A stretch of DNA of 36,061 bases from an uncultured Kineothrix sp. (lineage in GTDB: Bacteria; Bacillota; Clostridia; Lachnospirales; Lachnospiraceae), in NCBI GenBank assembly GCA_910588855.1, contig CAJUSR010000035.1, positions 1 to 36,061 of the forward strand, read 5' to 3'. Position numbers and translations under genes: made by a program. Numbering within the stretch: position 1 is the stretch's first letter; the number at the start of each line of letters is the position of its first letter. The notes beneath the pieces were generated by a model. It was not told where the DNA came from, made no database searches, and saw only the letters and a list, made by a program, of their open reading frames with translations. Shown here piece by piece: positions 8,491 to 16,611 of the stretch.

Positions 8491-9368
8491 TGGAAGATTT
8501 GGCCAAAGAAAAGCAAATATGGGAGTTAGAACGCTTTGCATTGGAGATTCGCAGGCGGACGTTGGAAGAGCTTCATAACCTTGGCGCAGGCCATTTGGGC
8601 GGGTGCATGTCTATGGTAGAGCTGCTGGCGGCGCTTTATGGAGGGGTTTTACGTGTGGACCCGCAAAATCCCCAGTGGGAAGACAGGGATAGACTGGTAG
8701 TTTCAAAAGGGCATGCAGGCCCTGCCGTTTATGCGGCATTGGCGTTGAAGGGCTTTTTCCCCTTGGAAATGCTTAATACCCTGAACCGGCCCGGCACACG
8801 GCTCCCAAGCCACATGGATGCAGGAAAGACACCGGGGGTGGATATGACTACCGGTTCCCTTGGGCAAGGGGTATCGGCTGGGGTAGGAATTGCCCTTGCT
8901 AACCGCATAAAAGGGAAAAATGTCCATGTTTATATCATTGCAGGAGACGGCGAATGCGATGAAGGGCAGGTGTGGGAAGCAATCCTTTTTGCGGCGGCGC
9001 AGAAACTGGACAACGTAACCCTCCTGATTGACAGGAACCATTATCAGTTGGATGGGGGGACGGAAGAGGTATTAGGGCTTGACAGCTTGGAAGAAAAGCT
9101 GCGTGCGTTCGGCTGGAATGCGGTTTCGGTAGCGGATGGCCATGATGTGGGGCTTATCTATCAGACGCTCTTGGAGGCGCGCCTCCTTTATAAAGACGGC
9201 CCTACGGCTATCGTAGTCGATACGGTGAAAGGGAAGGGCTATCCTGCGGCGATGCATGCACCGAACCACCATATGTTTATTACGGATGAGGATTTCCATG
9301 AGGCGATGCGGGAATTGGATGAGGAAGAGCGCAGGATTTTGAAACGAGGAGGGCAGAATAATGTATGA
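8487..9368 (+). CDS. Transketolase, N-terminal (TPP-binding) subunit
   Basis: First half of a split transketolase, 293 residues. GHLGG (35-39) and SKGHAGPA (73-80) hold the active-site histidines. GDGECDEG (153-160) through N184 is the thiamine-diphosphate/Mg motif. The product should pair with the next gene to form the active enzyme, which transfers two-carbon ketol units between sugar phosphates. The start overlaps the transaldolase stop (ATGA) after GAGGTG, and the end overlaps the C-terminal subunit gene by 8 bp, so the three are tightly coupled. Confidence 0.95.
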   Translation: MMEDLAKEKQIWELERFALEIRRRTLEELHNLGAGHLGGCMSMVELLAALYGGVLRVDPQNPQWEDRDRLVVSKGHAGPAVYAALALKGFFPLEMLNTLNRPGTRLPSHMDAGKTPGVDMTTGSLGQGVSAGVGIALANRIKGKNVHVYIIAGDGECDEGQVWEAILFAAAQKLDNVTLLIDRNHYQLDGGTEEVLGLDSLEEKLRAFGWNAVSVADGHDVGLIYQTLLEARLLYKDGPTAIVVDTVKGKGYPAAMHAPNHHMFITDEDFHEAMRELDEEERRILKRGGQNNV

Positions 9369-10356
9369 GATAGAGCAGGGCTTTCCGATGGGCAAAACAG
9401 AGATGCGCCAGGTTTACTGTGAGGCTTTGGAGCAATGTATGCAAAAGGATTCGCGGATTGTGGCTTTGGATGCGGATTTGATGACCCCGCTGGGCATTGT
9501 AGGGATGTGGAAAAAGTATCCTGACAGAATCTATAATTGCGGCATTCAGGAGGCGAATATGGTAAGCCTTGCGGCAGGCATGGCAAAAGAGGGGATGAAA
9601 CCATTTGTCCATACGTTCGGTGTATTTGCATCCCGCAGGGCCTGCGACCAGATTTATATGAGCTGTGCATATGCAGGCAACGCGGTATGTATGGTAGGAA
9701 GCGACCCGGGCGTGGCAAGCGCGCTGAACGGCGGCACCCATGCCCCGAATGAAGATATTGCTATTCTCCGCGCATGCCCGACAATGACAATTGTGGAGCC
9801 GGCGGATAGCTGTACATTGCAAAAAATCATCCCTCAGTTGGCAGCATTGGAAACGCCGTCTTATCTGCGCTTGTTCCGGCGCCAGAGGCCGTCCATATAT
9901 TCGGAAAGGGAAGAGTTTGCCATTGGCAGTGCAAAGGTGCTGACGGAAGGGGGGGATGCAGCCGTTTTTGCCTGCGGAATTGAAGTGTATGAGGCTTTGG
10001 AAGCGGCGGCCCGTCTGAAAAAGGAAGGGATTTGCATAAAAGTTTTGGACTTGTTTAGCATCAAACCGTTGGACGAACATGCCGTTATCGAGGCGGCAAA
10101 AGAAACAGGTGCTGTTGTAACGGCGGAAAACCACAATATTATCGGAGGGATGGGCAGCGCAGTGGCGGAACTTCTGGCAGAGCAGTACCCGGTGCCTATG
10201 GAGCGGGTGGGAATCCGCGACAGGTTTGGGCAGGTAGGGCCGATGGACTGGCTGATGGAGCATTACAGCCTTACGGCAGATACGATTGTGGATAAAGTAA
10301 AACGTGTAATAGAGCGTAAAGTTTCAGGAAAAAATGAAAGAAAAATAATTGGATGA
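9361..10356 (+). CDS. Transketolase, C-terminal subunit
   Basis: Second half of the split transketolase, 331 residues: pyrimidine-binding domain plus C-terminal domain. GIQEANMVSLAAGMA (61-75) carries the catalytic glutamate (E64) that protonates the thiamine ring, and FVHTFGVFASRRACDQI follows. SALNGGTHAPNEDIA has the substrate-facing histidine (H127). The ATG sits 7 nt after GGAGGG, inside the end of the N-subunit gene. Split enzymes of this kind are common in Clostridia. Its placement with an isomerase and a transaldolase suggests a dedicated pathway rather than the housekeeping pentose-phosphate enzyme. Confidence 0.95.
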   Translation: MYEIEQGFPMGKTEMRQVYCEALEQCMQKDSRIVALDADLMTPLGIVGMWKKYPDRIYNCGIQEANMVSLAAGMAKEGMKPFVHTFGVFASRRACDQIYMSCAYAGNAVCMVGSDPGVASALNGGTHAPNEDIAILRACPTMTIVEPADSCTLQKIIPQLAALETPSYLRLFRRQRPSIYSEREEFAIGSAKVLTEGGDAAVFACGIEVYEALEAAARLKKEGICIKVLDLFSIKPLDEHAVIEAAKETGAVVTAENHNIIGGMGSAVAELLAEQYPVPMERVGIRDRFGQVGPMDWLMEHYSLTADTIVDKVKRVIERKVSGKNERKIIG

Positions 10357-10370
10357 AAAGGAGAAAAACT

Positions 10371-11522
10371 ATGAAAAAGAGAAATACTATAAAAAAGAAT
10401 ATCAGTATTTTGTTGGCGCTTACGTTGCTTTGTATGGTTATAGCCGGCTGCGGGAAGACATCATCTTCCAATACGGATGCTCCTTCGGCAGAGGCTCCTT
10501 CCGACAGCCAGGATGCTGCAACAGAGGCAGCGGAGGATACATCGGCAGAGGCTTCGGAAACAGAAACGGCAGAGGCGCCGGTCCAGCCAGTGGAAATGAT
10601 TAAAATCCGGGCAGCGTACCACCCCAACCTTGGTCCGATGAGCATACCCGGCATTGATGCAAAAATGGGATATTTTGCAGAGGAAGGGCTGGAAGTGGAA
10701 TGGTTGAAATTTACGTCCGGCGCACCCGAGATTGCAGCGATGGCTTCCGGCGACCTGCAGTTTGGTTATATTGGGCAGGGAGCTTTGAAACTTTGCGCAG
10801 AAGGGCAGGCGGATGTCATTTCCCTTTCCCATTTGACCAACTCCGAGGCTATTTTGGTAAGGGCGGATTCCGGTATCGCCAGCTTTGAAGATTTGAAAGG
10901 GAAAAAAGTAGCCACGGAACTTGGTACCAACGGTGAGGTACTCCTTAATATGGCTTGCGAAAAGTACAATGTTTCCCGCGACGAAATCGAAGTTATCAAT
11001 ATGCCTATCAGCAATGCCATTGCAGCATTTATCGGCGGAAGCACGGATGCCGTAGTTGCATGGGGACCGGACCTTACCAACATTAAAAACAATGTGGATG
11101 AGGAAATGCTTGCGGTTGTGGAAACGAAAGACTTCGTTGATTCGGTGCCGTTTTTGGGAAGCTGGATTGGGAATCCGGACTACATCGAAGAAAACCAGGA
11201 TATTGTACAGCGTTTTCAGCGCGCTTTAAACAAATGCTATGATTACCGTGCTTCCCATCTGGACGAAACCATCCAGGCAGCTGCGGATTTTGCGGTAGGG
11301 AAGGACATCGGGGTGTCCTATGACGATTTAAATTCGGAGAGGGATCAGTTGGTGTTCTTCAATTTGGAAGAAGAAAAAGAATGGGTAAGCAGTGGGCATA
11401 TGGAAGAACTGTTCCAATTGCAGTTGAATTATATGCAGGGTCAGGATCAGATAGGCGCTGATGTATCGGTGACAGACTATGTGCGTCTGGATTTAATCCA
11501 AAAGGCTTTGGAGACCCAATAG
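10371..11522 (+). CDS. ABC transporter substrate-binding lipoprotein, SsuA/TauA (NitT/TauT) family
   Basis: Surface lipoprotein of 383 residues from this start. It has a signal peptide with lipobox VIAGC (lipidated C27), an Ala/Glu/Thr-rich linker of about 45 residues, then a periplasmic-binding fold. EEGLEVEWLKFTSGAPEIAA and ASGDLQFGYIGQG match the sulfonate/taurine-binding family. The ATG at 10371 follows AAAAGGAG by 7 nt. An in-frame ATG at 10353 overlaps the transketolase stop and lacks a site, so the later start is chosen. Family members bind sulfonates, taurine, nitrate or thiamine precursors. The ligand cannot be fixed from sequence. Two terminator-like structures separate it from its permease. 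Confidence 0.9.
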   Translation: MKKRNTIKKNISILLALTLLCMVIAGCGKTSSSNTDAPSAEAPSDSQDAATEAAEDTSAEASETETAEAPVQPVEMIKIRAAYHPNLGPMSIPGIDAKMGYFAEEGLEVEWLKFTSGAPEIAAMASGDLQFGYIGQGALKLCAEGQADVISLSHLTNSEAILVRADSGIASFEDLKGKKVATELGTNGEVLLNMACEKYNVSRDEIEVINMPISNAIAAFIGGSTDAVVAWGPDLTNIKNNVDEEMLAVVETKDFVDSVPFLGSWIGNPDYIEENQDIVQRFQRALNKCYDYRASHLDETIQAAADFAVGKDIGVSYDDLNSERDQLVFFNLEEEKEWVSSGHMEELFQLQLNYMQGQDQIGADVSVTDYVRLDLIQKALETQ

Positions 11523-11528
11523 GGTTTG

Positions 11529-11658
11529 TTACCATATAGGAAATTCCTTCGGATTTCCCATATGGTAAAAAGCAATTATCGCACTGCGGCGGAGGGGAAA
11601 CATGTCGCTGCTGCGACCCGCCGCAGGCGGAGAATCCTGCAAGCAGGATTCTTTTTTT
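11529..11658 (+). repeat. Dispersed structured repeat, family A, copy 1
   Basis: Order of parts: inverted repeat TTACCATAT...ATATGGTAA (11529-11568); two-tier hairpin CTGCGGCGG/CCGCCGCAG (11584-11592, 11618-11626) enclosing GTCGC/GCGAC; terminator hairpin GAATCCTG/CAGGATTC with T7 (11632-11658). A mini-ORF starts at ATG 11602 after GGAGGGG and ends at 11697 (31 codons). The same element recurs at 24197 and 30716. Here it interrupts the ABC transporter operon. Confidence 0.85.
11632..11658 (+). terminator. Rho-independent terminator inside repeat A copy 1
   Basis: GAATCCTG-CAAG-CAGGATTC followed by seven T. It should end or reduce transcription after the substrate-binding protein gene. Confidence 0.7.
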
Positions 11659-11698
11659 CCATATAGGAAATTCCTTCGCCAGAAGGACGTAGATTGAA

Positions 11699-11741
11699 GA
11701 AGAACCGAAGGTTCTTCATGAAGTGTCGAAGACACTTTTTT
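11699..11741 (+). terminator. Tandem GAA-loop hairpins, second terminator
   Basis: GAAGAACC-GAA-GGTTCTTC (11699-11717) and AAGTGTC-GAA-GACACTT (11721-11737) with a T-run to 11741. With the preceding terminator this makes the binding-protein message likely to be much more abundant than that of permease and ATPase. No clear promoter was found between 11742 and 11805. Confidence 0.65.
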
Positions 11742-11805
11742 ATATATTGCTGGACACAGAGCAGATTTTAAGGGAACGGTTTTGTCAAAATAGGAGTAAA
11801 ACTAA

Positions 11806-12615
11806 ATGGATAAAAAAGGTAAGGCTGTTGGGAAACAGCAGCGTTCAAAACAGATAGTTTGGGTAAATATGTTATATGTTCTAGTATCGCTTGCGGTTAT
11901 ATTGCTGCTATGGCGTATTGTTTCCACTCCGGGAATGAAATCTGCCAAGGTTTTTGCCTCTCCGGCCGCTGTGCTGGAGGCGTTCCTGGCGAAAGTGAAG
12001 ACGGGGAAGATTTGGGAACATTTGGGGTATTCTATCGGCAGGGTATTAGTTGGCTTTTTGCTGGCCTTTGTGGCAGCAGTGCCGTTCGCCTTCCTTATGG
12101 GATGGTATGAGCCTTTCCGCAGGTTCTTCCAGCCGTGGATTAGTTTTTTGAAATGCATTCCGCCGCTGGCGTTTATCCCGTTGGTAATCGTCGGTGCAGG
12201 AGTGGGTGAGAACGCAAAAGTTATCGTGATTTTTATTGCGGCATTCCTTGTAATGGTGATTACGATTTACGGTGGGGTTGTCAATGTTGACAATACGCTA
12301 ATCAAGGCAGCCCGGGTTTTGGATTCCAGCGATAGCACCATCTTTTTCAAAGTGGTGGTGCCGGCATCCACGCCATACATTTTCACAGCCATCCGCCTGG
12401 GCCTTTCTTCCTCACTTACCACATTGATTGCTGCGGAGCTTACAGGCGCCCAGGTTGGGTTGGGGCAGATGATTCAGGAAGCTTCCAACTACTTCAATAT
12501 GGATGTTGTTTTGATGGGGATTATACTGATTGGGCTTGTGGGAATCACTTTTGAAAAAATTGTTACATTTTTTGAAAAGAGGCTTACGGCATGGCAGGAG
12601 GTGAGGCAAAAATGA
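11806..12615 (+). CDS. ABC transporter permease, SsuC/TauC type
   Basis: Inner-membrane permease of 269 residues with about six hydrophobic helices. The EAA-loop region around AARVLDSSDSTIFFKVVVPASTPYIFTA contacts the ATPase; P-x-LAFIPL and the C-terminal ELTGAQVGLGQMIQEA are typical of the nitrate/sulfonate/taurine subfamily. RBS TAGGAG 9 nt before the ATG. It overlaps the ATPase gene by 4 bp and is separated from its binding protein by 283 bp of repeat and terminator sequence. Confidence 0.92.
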   Translation: MDKKGKAVGKQQRSKQIVWVNMLYVLVSLAVILLLWRIVSTPGMKSAKVFASPAAVLEAFLAKVKTGKIWEHLGYSIGRVLVGFLLAFVAAVPFAFLMGWYEPFRRFFQPWISFLKCIPPLAFIPLVIVGAGVGENAKVIVIFIAAFLVMVITIYGGVVNVDNTLIKAARVLDSSDSTIFFKVVVPASTPYIFTAIRLGLSSSLTTLIAAELTGAQVGLGQMIQEASNYFNMDVVLMGIILIGLVGITFEKIVTFFEKRLTAWQEVRQK

Positions 12616-13382
12616 GTCAAAGTAAAGTTTTGCTAAAAGGGGTAAAAAAAATCTATCAGGGGGCTTCGGGAGAAGTTATCGCATTGAACGGGATAGATTT
12701 GGAAATAAAAAACAACGAGTTTGTCTGTGTCGTAGGCCCTTCCGGCTGCGGGAAATCCACTCTTTTAAATATTTTGGCAGGGCTGGATAAACAGACGGAG
12801 GGCGAAGTCTTAGTAGAAGGGAAGCCTGTCAACGGTCCCAGCGGCGAGCGCGGTGTAGTATTTCAACAATATGCTTTGTTTCCCTGGCTTACGGTAAGGA
12901 AAAACATTGCTTACGGGCTGCATAATAAAAAGCTGCCTAAGGAGGAAATCGATAAGCTGGTGGAGAAATATGTCCACATGGTGGCTTTGGAAGATTTTTT
13001 GGATTCATACCCCAAGGAACTTTCCGGCGGCATGAAACAGAGGGTGGCACTGGCAAGGGCTTATGCAATGAATCCGTCTCTGCTTTTGATGGACGAGCCT
13101 TTCGGCGCGTTGGATGCACAGACGCGGGCACAGCTTCAGGCCGATTTGCTGGAACTTTGGGAAGAAGAAAATAAGACTTGTTTTTTTATCACACATGATG
13201 TGGAAGAAGCAGTTTTGCTGGCGCAGCGGGTCATTGTCATGAGTGCAAGGCCGGGGCGCATCAATAAAATTGTGGATGTGGATATTCCCTATCCCCGCAC
13301 CCAGAAAACCCGCCTTAGCGCACGGTTTACGGAGCTGAAAAACGATATTTGGGCTACGGTTTATAACGAATATCTGGAATAG
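12612..13382 (+). CDS. ABC transporter ATP-binding protein, SsuB/TauB type
   Basis: ATPase of the importer, 256 residues. Walker A GPSGCGKST (42-50), Q-loop FQQ (84-86), signature LSGGMKQR (138-145), Walker B LLLMDE (157-162) and switch H195 are all intact. The start chosen is the ATG overlapping the permease stop, preceded by AGGAGGTG at 8 nt; an upstream in-frame ATG at 12591 would place that site inside the gene. It powers uptake of the ligand bound by the product of 10371-11522. Confidence 0.95.
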   Translation: MSQSKVLLKGVKKIYQGASGEVIALNGIDLEIKNNEFVCVVGPSGCGKSTLLNILAGLDKQTEGEVLVEGKPVNGPSGERGVVFQQYALFPWLTVRKNIAYGLHNKKLPKEEIDKLVEKYVHMVALEDFLDSYPKELSGGMKQRVALARAYAMNPSLLLMDEPFGALDAQTRAQLQADLLELWEEENKTCFFITHDVEEAVLLAQRVIVMSARPGRINKIVDVDIPYPRTQKTRLSARFTELKNDIWATVYNEYLE

Positions 13383-13426
13383 GGGAGTACCTTATGTAAG
13401 GCATTTTGCCAAACCTGGCAGGGCAG

Positions 13427-13456
13427 AATCATGACGGTGGCAGCGCCGTCATGATT
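13427..13456. terminator. Hairpin after the ABC operon
   Basis: AATCATGACGG (13427-13437) pairs perfectly with CCGTCATGATT (13446-13456). No T-run. Function uncertain. Confidence 0.4.
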
Positions 13457-13554
13457 TATGGCTTTCATTTCATCGTGTTCCATATTGGCTTCCACGATTT
13501 TAGGGTTTTCCCTCCATCACACAAAAGTCAATTGCCCAATATTCCTTTGTGTCA

Positions 13555-13586
13555 TCTGCCAAGCGACGTTGCCGGGCAGACTTTTT
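13555..13586 (+). terminator. Terminator-like hairpin before the epimerase gene
   Basis: TCTGCC (13555-13560) pairs with GGCAGA (13575-13580), followed by C and five T. The 282-bp gap 13383-13664 otherwise shows no gene. The epimerase may be transcribed separately from the ABC genes. Confidence 0.4.
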
Positions 13587-13664
13587 AACACCTGAATTAT
13601 CATAATAATAATTAAGGAAATAACGCTACAGCATCCCTGGTTTGGGGGAGTGAAAGGAGCAGAT

Positions 13665-14363
13665 ATGGCTGGTTTTACTGTGACATTGGCTTGTGCGGAT
13701 CCTCTTTGCCTTGGGGATGATATCGAGGCAGCCAGGAGGGGAGGCGTCGCAGGCGTACATATTGATATTATGGATGGACGTTATGTGCCGAATCTTTGTA
13801 TGAGTTTCGCACAGGCAGGGGCGATAAAAGAGTCGTATCCTTCTTTGGAAATGGATATTCATATGATGGTGGCAGACCCGTTTTGCTGGGTGGAGGAGCT
13901 GGTAAGGCTACAGCCGCAGCGTGTGGCAGTGCATTTGGATAGTACACCGTTTACGTACCGTTTTCTGGAGCGGATGAAGGCGGCGGGTATCAGCCCGGGT
14001 GTGGCATGGAACCCTTCCCAGCCGTTGGAGCTGTTATTCCCTCTTGCCCGCCGGATAGAATACGTTCTATTGATGGCAGTTGAGCCAGGGTTTTCCGGGC
14101 AAAGTATGCTGCAGGAAACTTATCAGAGGATTGCGGCACTGGATGCTTGGAGACGCAGGGAGGGACTGGGCTTCCGGATTATGGTGGACGGTGGCGTCGA
14201 TTTGGAAAACGGCAGCCTTTGCGTAAAGGCAGGTGCGGACATCCTCGTAGGAGGCGCGCTTGTATGTTTTGGGCAGGAAGGTGGCGTAGAAGCAGCATGC
14301 CGCCGTTTGGCAAAGACTCTTTGCTGTGCGGAAAGCAGTTTGGGAAGGGATGGTATGGATTGA
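13665..14363 (+). CDS. Ribulose-phosphate / allulose-6-phosphate 3-epimerase family protein
   Basis: TIM-barrel epimerase of 232 residues. The metal and catalytic residues are present: HIDIMDG (H32, D34), DIHMMV (H66) and MVDGGVD (D175), with VEPGFSGQ as phosphate loop. The N-terminus reads TLACAD, which aligns better with SLMCMD of AlsE than with the SILSAD of Rpe, and the usual Ser is Thr7. It may therefore act on a hexulose phosphate rather than ribulose 5-phosphate. The ATG at 13665 follows AAAGGAG; the GTG at 13650 lacks a spaced site. It lies downstream of the transketolase-ABC cluster and probably belongs to it functionally. Confidence 0.85.
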   Translation: MAGFTVTLACADPLCLGDDIEAARRGGVAGVHIDIMDGRYVPNLCMSFAQAGAIKESYPSLEMDIHMMVADPFCWVEELVRLQPQRVAVHLDSTPFTYRFLERMKAAGISPGVAWNPSQPLELLFPLARRIEYVLLMAVEPGFSGQSMLQETYQRIAALDAWRRREGLGFRIMVDGGVDLENGSLCVKAGADILVGGALVCFGQEGGVEAACRRLAKTLCCAESSLGRDGMD

Positions 14364-14391
14364 CACATAGAAAAGAAAAATATATAATAAA

Positions 14392-14447
14392 TTAGATTCG
14401 GGTGTCAAAAGGTCTGTCCGGAAGTGCCGTTTGACACCCGAATCTAA
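14392..14447. repeat. Inverted repeat, family C, copy 1
   Basis: TTAGATTCGGGTGTCAAA (14392-14409) pairs with its exact complement at 14430-14447. The 20-nt centre starts AGGTCT as in the second copy, but the inner right arm is lost. It lies 28 bp after the epimerase gene and probably terminates it. The rest of the 260-bp gap to 14625 shows no gene or clear promoter. Confidence 0.75.
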
Positions 14448-14624
14448 ATTTAAACAGATGGGCTTATATGGAGTTGAGCCATGTTGAGGACGTCGGTTGG
14501 ATTCCGTTGATTGCGGGCAGTATTTTTTGGATAATGGATAGGAAGGGGTATAGGCTTTTCGAGGTATGAGGCTTCGGAAAGCTTTTAACGTTTAAATGCG
14601 GATAGGAAGTAAGAGGAGGAAGCC

Positions 14625-15656
14625 ATGACAGAAGATAAGAGGAAGCTGCGGAATTGTTCTATTGATATCTTTCGGTATCTATGTGCGGTTATGGTGGTGG
14701 GGATTCATACACATCCACTTTCGGAGTTAAATAATAAAGTAGGATATATATGCAGCGATATTGTTCCAAGGATAGCAGTGCCGTTCTTTTTTGCAGCAGC
14801 AGGATATTTTTATATCCGGAAGCTGGAAAAGGGGCAAAATCCGTTTTTCCCATATGTAAAAAGATTGTTGATACCTTATTTTATCTGGAGCGTAATTTAC
14901 GATATGGTAGATTTTATGGTAAGGGAGCATACGGATATGAAAAGTTTTCTGCAAGGCTGTATATACCGGTTTGTAGTTACAGGGAGTTATGAGCATTTCT
15001 GGTTTTTTCCGGCGCTTATCTTTTCGGTTTGCCTTACTACCTTGTTGTTTAAGGTTGGCAGCAGGAAAATGCTGATTCCATTGAGTATTTTTTTATATAT
15101 AATAGGCTGTCTTGGATGTGCTTATTATAATTTGGCGGTTCAACTGCCGGGGCTTGGCAGCTTGTTCTCCTTTTCGCAGTTTAATTTGATTCGGCGAGTG
15201 CTGCTTATGGGGTTCCCATTTTTTATATGCGGTTATTTCGTATATAAAATAGAAGAGCGGATTAGGGGATTTATTGCGGATAAAATACTATATTTTAGCG
15301 CAGGTATCATTGTTTTAATATGGCTGGCAGAAATTTATGCGGTGCGTATGTTTGGATGGGAAAACAATATCATCATTACGTTTGGATTGTACCCGTTGGT
15401 AGCAGTGACATTGCTTATATTGCTAAGAAATCCTCTTCCTGCTTACAGGGATTTTTCCGATAAGTGTGCGGCATTGGCAGATTTTACTTATTATTCCCAT
15501 CCGCTTTTTATGGAAGCTTTTTCTTTAGCTGGTGTTTGGCTCCTGCATAGGGAGATTTCTGCCACACCTATGTTTTTATTAACGGTATCGACAACATTTG
15601 CAATTGGACTTTTTGTCCAGAAATGGAAGCTGGCAGTGTGTTGCAGTTTGCGGTAA
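14625..15656 (+). CDS. Acyltransferase family 3 membrane protein
   Basis: Integral membrane O-acyltransferase of 343 residues with about ten hydrophobic helices. The N-terminus SIDIFRYLCAVMVVGIHTHP matches the acyltransferase-3 opening with a conserved His after helix 1. PRIAVPFFFAAAGYFYIRKL and FWFFPALIF follow family order. Such proteins O-acylate surface polysaccharides, peptidoglycan or lipids, and a related domain forms the N-terminus of VanT. RBS AGAGGAGG. No sugar-biosynthesis genes flank it, so the acceptor is unknown. Confidence 0.85.
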   Translation: MTEDKRKLRNCSIDIFRYLCAVMVVGIHTHPLSELNNKVGYICSDIVPRIAVPFFFAAAGYFYIRKLEKGQNPFFPYVKRLLIPYFIWSVIYDMVDFMVREHTDMKSFLQGCIYRFVVTGSYEHFWFFPALIFSVCLTTLLFKVGSRKMLIPLSIFLYIIGCLGCAYYNLAVQLPGLGSLFSFSQFNLIRRVLLMGFPFFICGYFVYKIEERIRGFIADKILYFSAGIIVLIWLAEIYAVRMFGWENNIIITFGLYPLVAVTLLILLRNPLPAYRDFSDKCAALADFTYYSHPLFMEAFSLAGVWLLHREISATPMFLLTVSTTFAIGLFVQKWKLAVCCSLR

Positions 15657-15845
15657 ATGATGATATGATGAATATCACAAAAAGACCAAATAGGCTGAAA
15701 AACAGGTTCGTGTATGTGTATCATCGACAAACCCGAAGGCCGTATGGAAATGAGGTATTAGGGTGTCACACGGTTGTTTGTGCCGGAGCGTCATAAATCA
15801 GCCCTGATAGACCCATTGAGAAAACGCTCTGGAATGGAGATTAAT

Positions 15846-16574
15846 ATGGAAGAAAAAAAAGAACGTTTAAATAAATATTTGGCATCCTGCGGGATTTGCT
15901 CCAGAAGGGAAGCGGACCGGCTGATAGCGGAAGGCAGGGTAACAGTGGACGGACAGACAGCATCGGCAGGGATGCAGGTTTGTGGCCGGGAAAAGATTAT
16001 GGTAAATCATAAAGAGGTGTCCGGCAAGAAGGAGAAAGCCGTCCTTGCTTATTACAAGCCGATTGGAGTGACATGTACGGAAAAGGACAGACATGCGGAA
16101 AGAAAGGTTTGCGACGAATTGAAGTATCCGGTCCGCCTTACGTATGCAGGACGTTTGGATAAAGACTCGGAGGGGCTTTTAATTATGACCAATGACGGGG
16201 AGCTAATCGACCGTATGATGCGGGGGGCAAACTGCCACGAGAAGGAATACCAGGTCCGGGTGGATAAGGTGGTAACAGATGAATTTTTAAAGGGGATGGC
16301 ATCCGGGGTTTATCTGGAAGACTTGGATATGACGACGAGAAAATGCAAAGTCAGGCGAACCGGAAGGTATAGTTTCAGCATGGTCTTGACCCAGGGGGTG
16401 AACCGGCAGATAAGGAGGATGACGGAAAGCTTCGGCTATAGGGTAAGGGCTTTGAAAAGAACAAGAGTGCTGAATATTACATTAGGTGAATTACGGCCGG
16501 GGGAATACCGGGAACTACAGGGGGAGGAATTACGAAATTTATATGATGAATGTGGGGAAAACGGGGAAGCATAA
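15846..16574 (+). CDS. Pseudouridine synthase, RluF/RsuA family
   Basis: rRNA-modifying enzyme of 242 residues. An S4 RNA-binding domain (about 6-60, RLNKYLASCGICSRREADRL) precedes the catalytic domain with GRLDKDSEGLL (catalytic Asp) and GVNRQIRRM. The segment from NCHEKEYQVRVDKVVTDEF onward resembles E. coli RluF (23S U2604) more than RsuA. The ATG at 15846 follows GGAG; ATG 15834 and a longer non-ATG start at 15774 are possible but less likely. About 190 bp upstream hold no clear signal. Probably co-transcribed with ligA, 37 bp on. Confidence 0.9.
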   Translation: MEEKKERLNKYLASCGICSRREADRLIAEGRVTVDGQTASAGMQVCGREKIMVNHKEVSGKKEKAVLAYYKPIGVTCTEKDRHAERKVCDELKYPVRLTYAGRLDKDSEGLLIMTNDGELIDRMMRGANCHEKEYQVRVDKVVTDEFLKGMASGVYLEDLDMTTRKCKVRRTGRYSFSMVLTQGVNRQIRRMTESFGYRVRALKRTRVLNITLGELRPGEYRELQGEELRNLYDECGENGEA

Positions 16575-16611
16575 TATCAGTAGTATATAAGATTAAGGAT
16601 GTGGATAGGAA

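Noticed and set aside
10357..10370. TPP riboswitch near transketolase or the ABC transporter
   Set aside because: No CTGAGA or related conserved core was found in the gaps of this cluster.
11602..11697. Mini-ORF of repeat A as a confirmed protein gene
   Set aside because: The start site is good, but changes between the three copies are nonsynonymous and lengths differ (31, 20, 50 codons). Reported under the repeat instead.
13406..13588. 60-codon ORF between the ABC operon and the epimerase
   Set aside because: No ribosome-binding site or recognisable sequence. It spans two hairpins that better explain the region.
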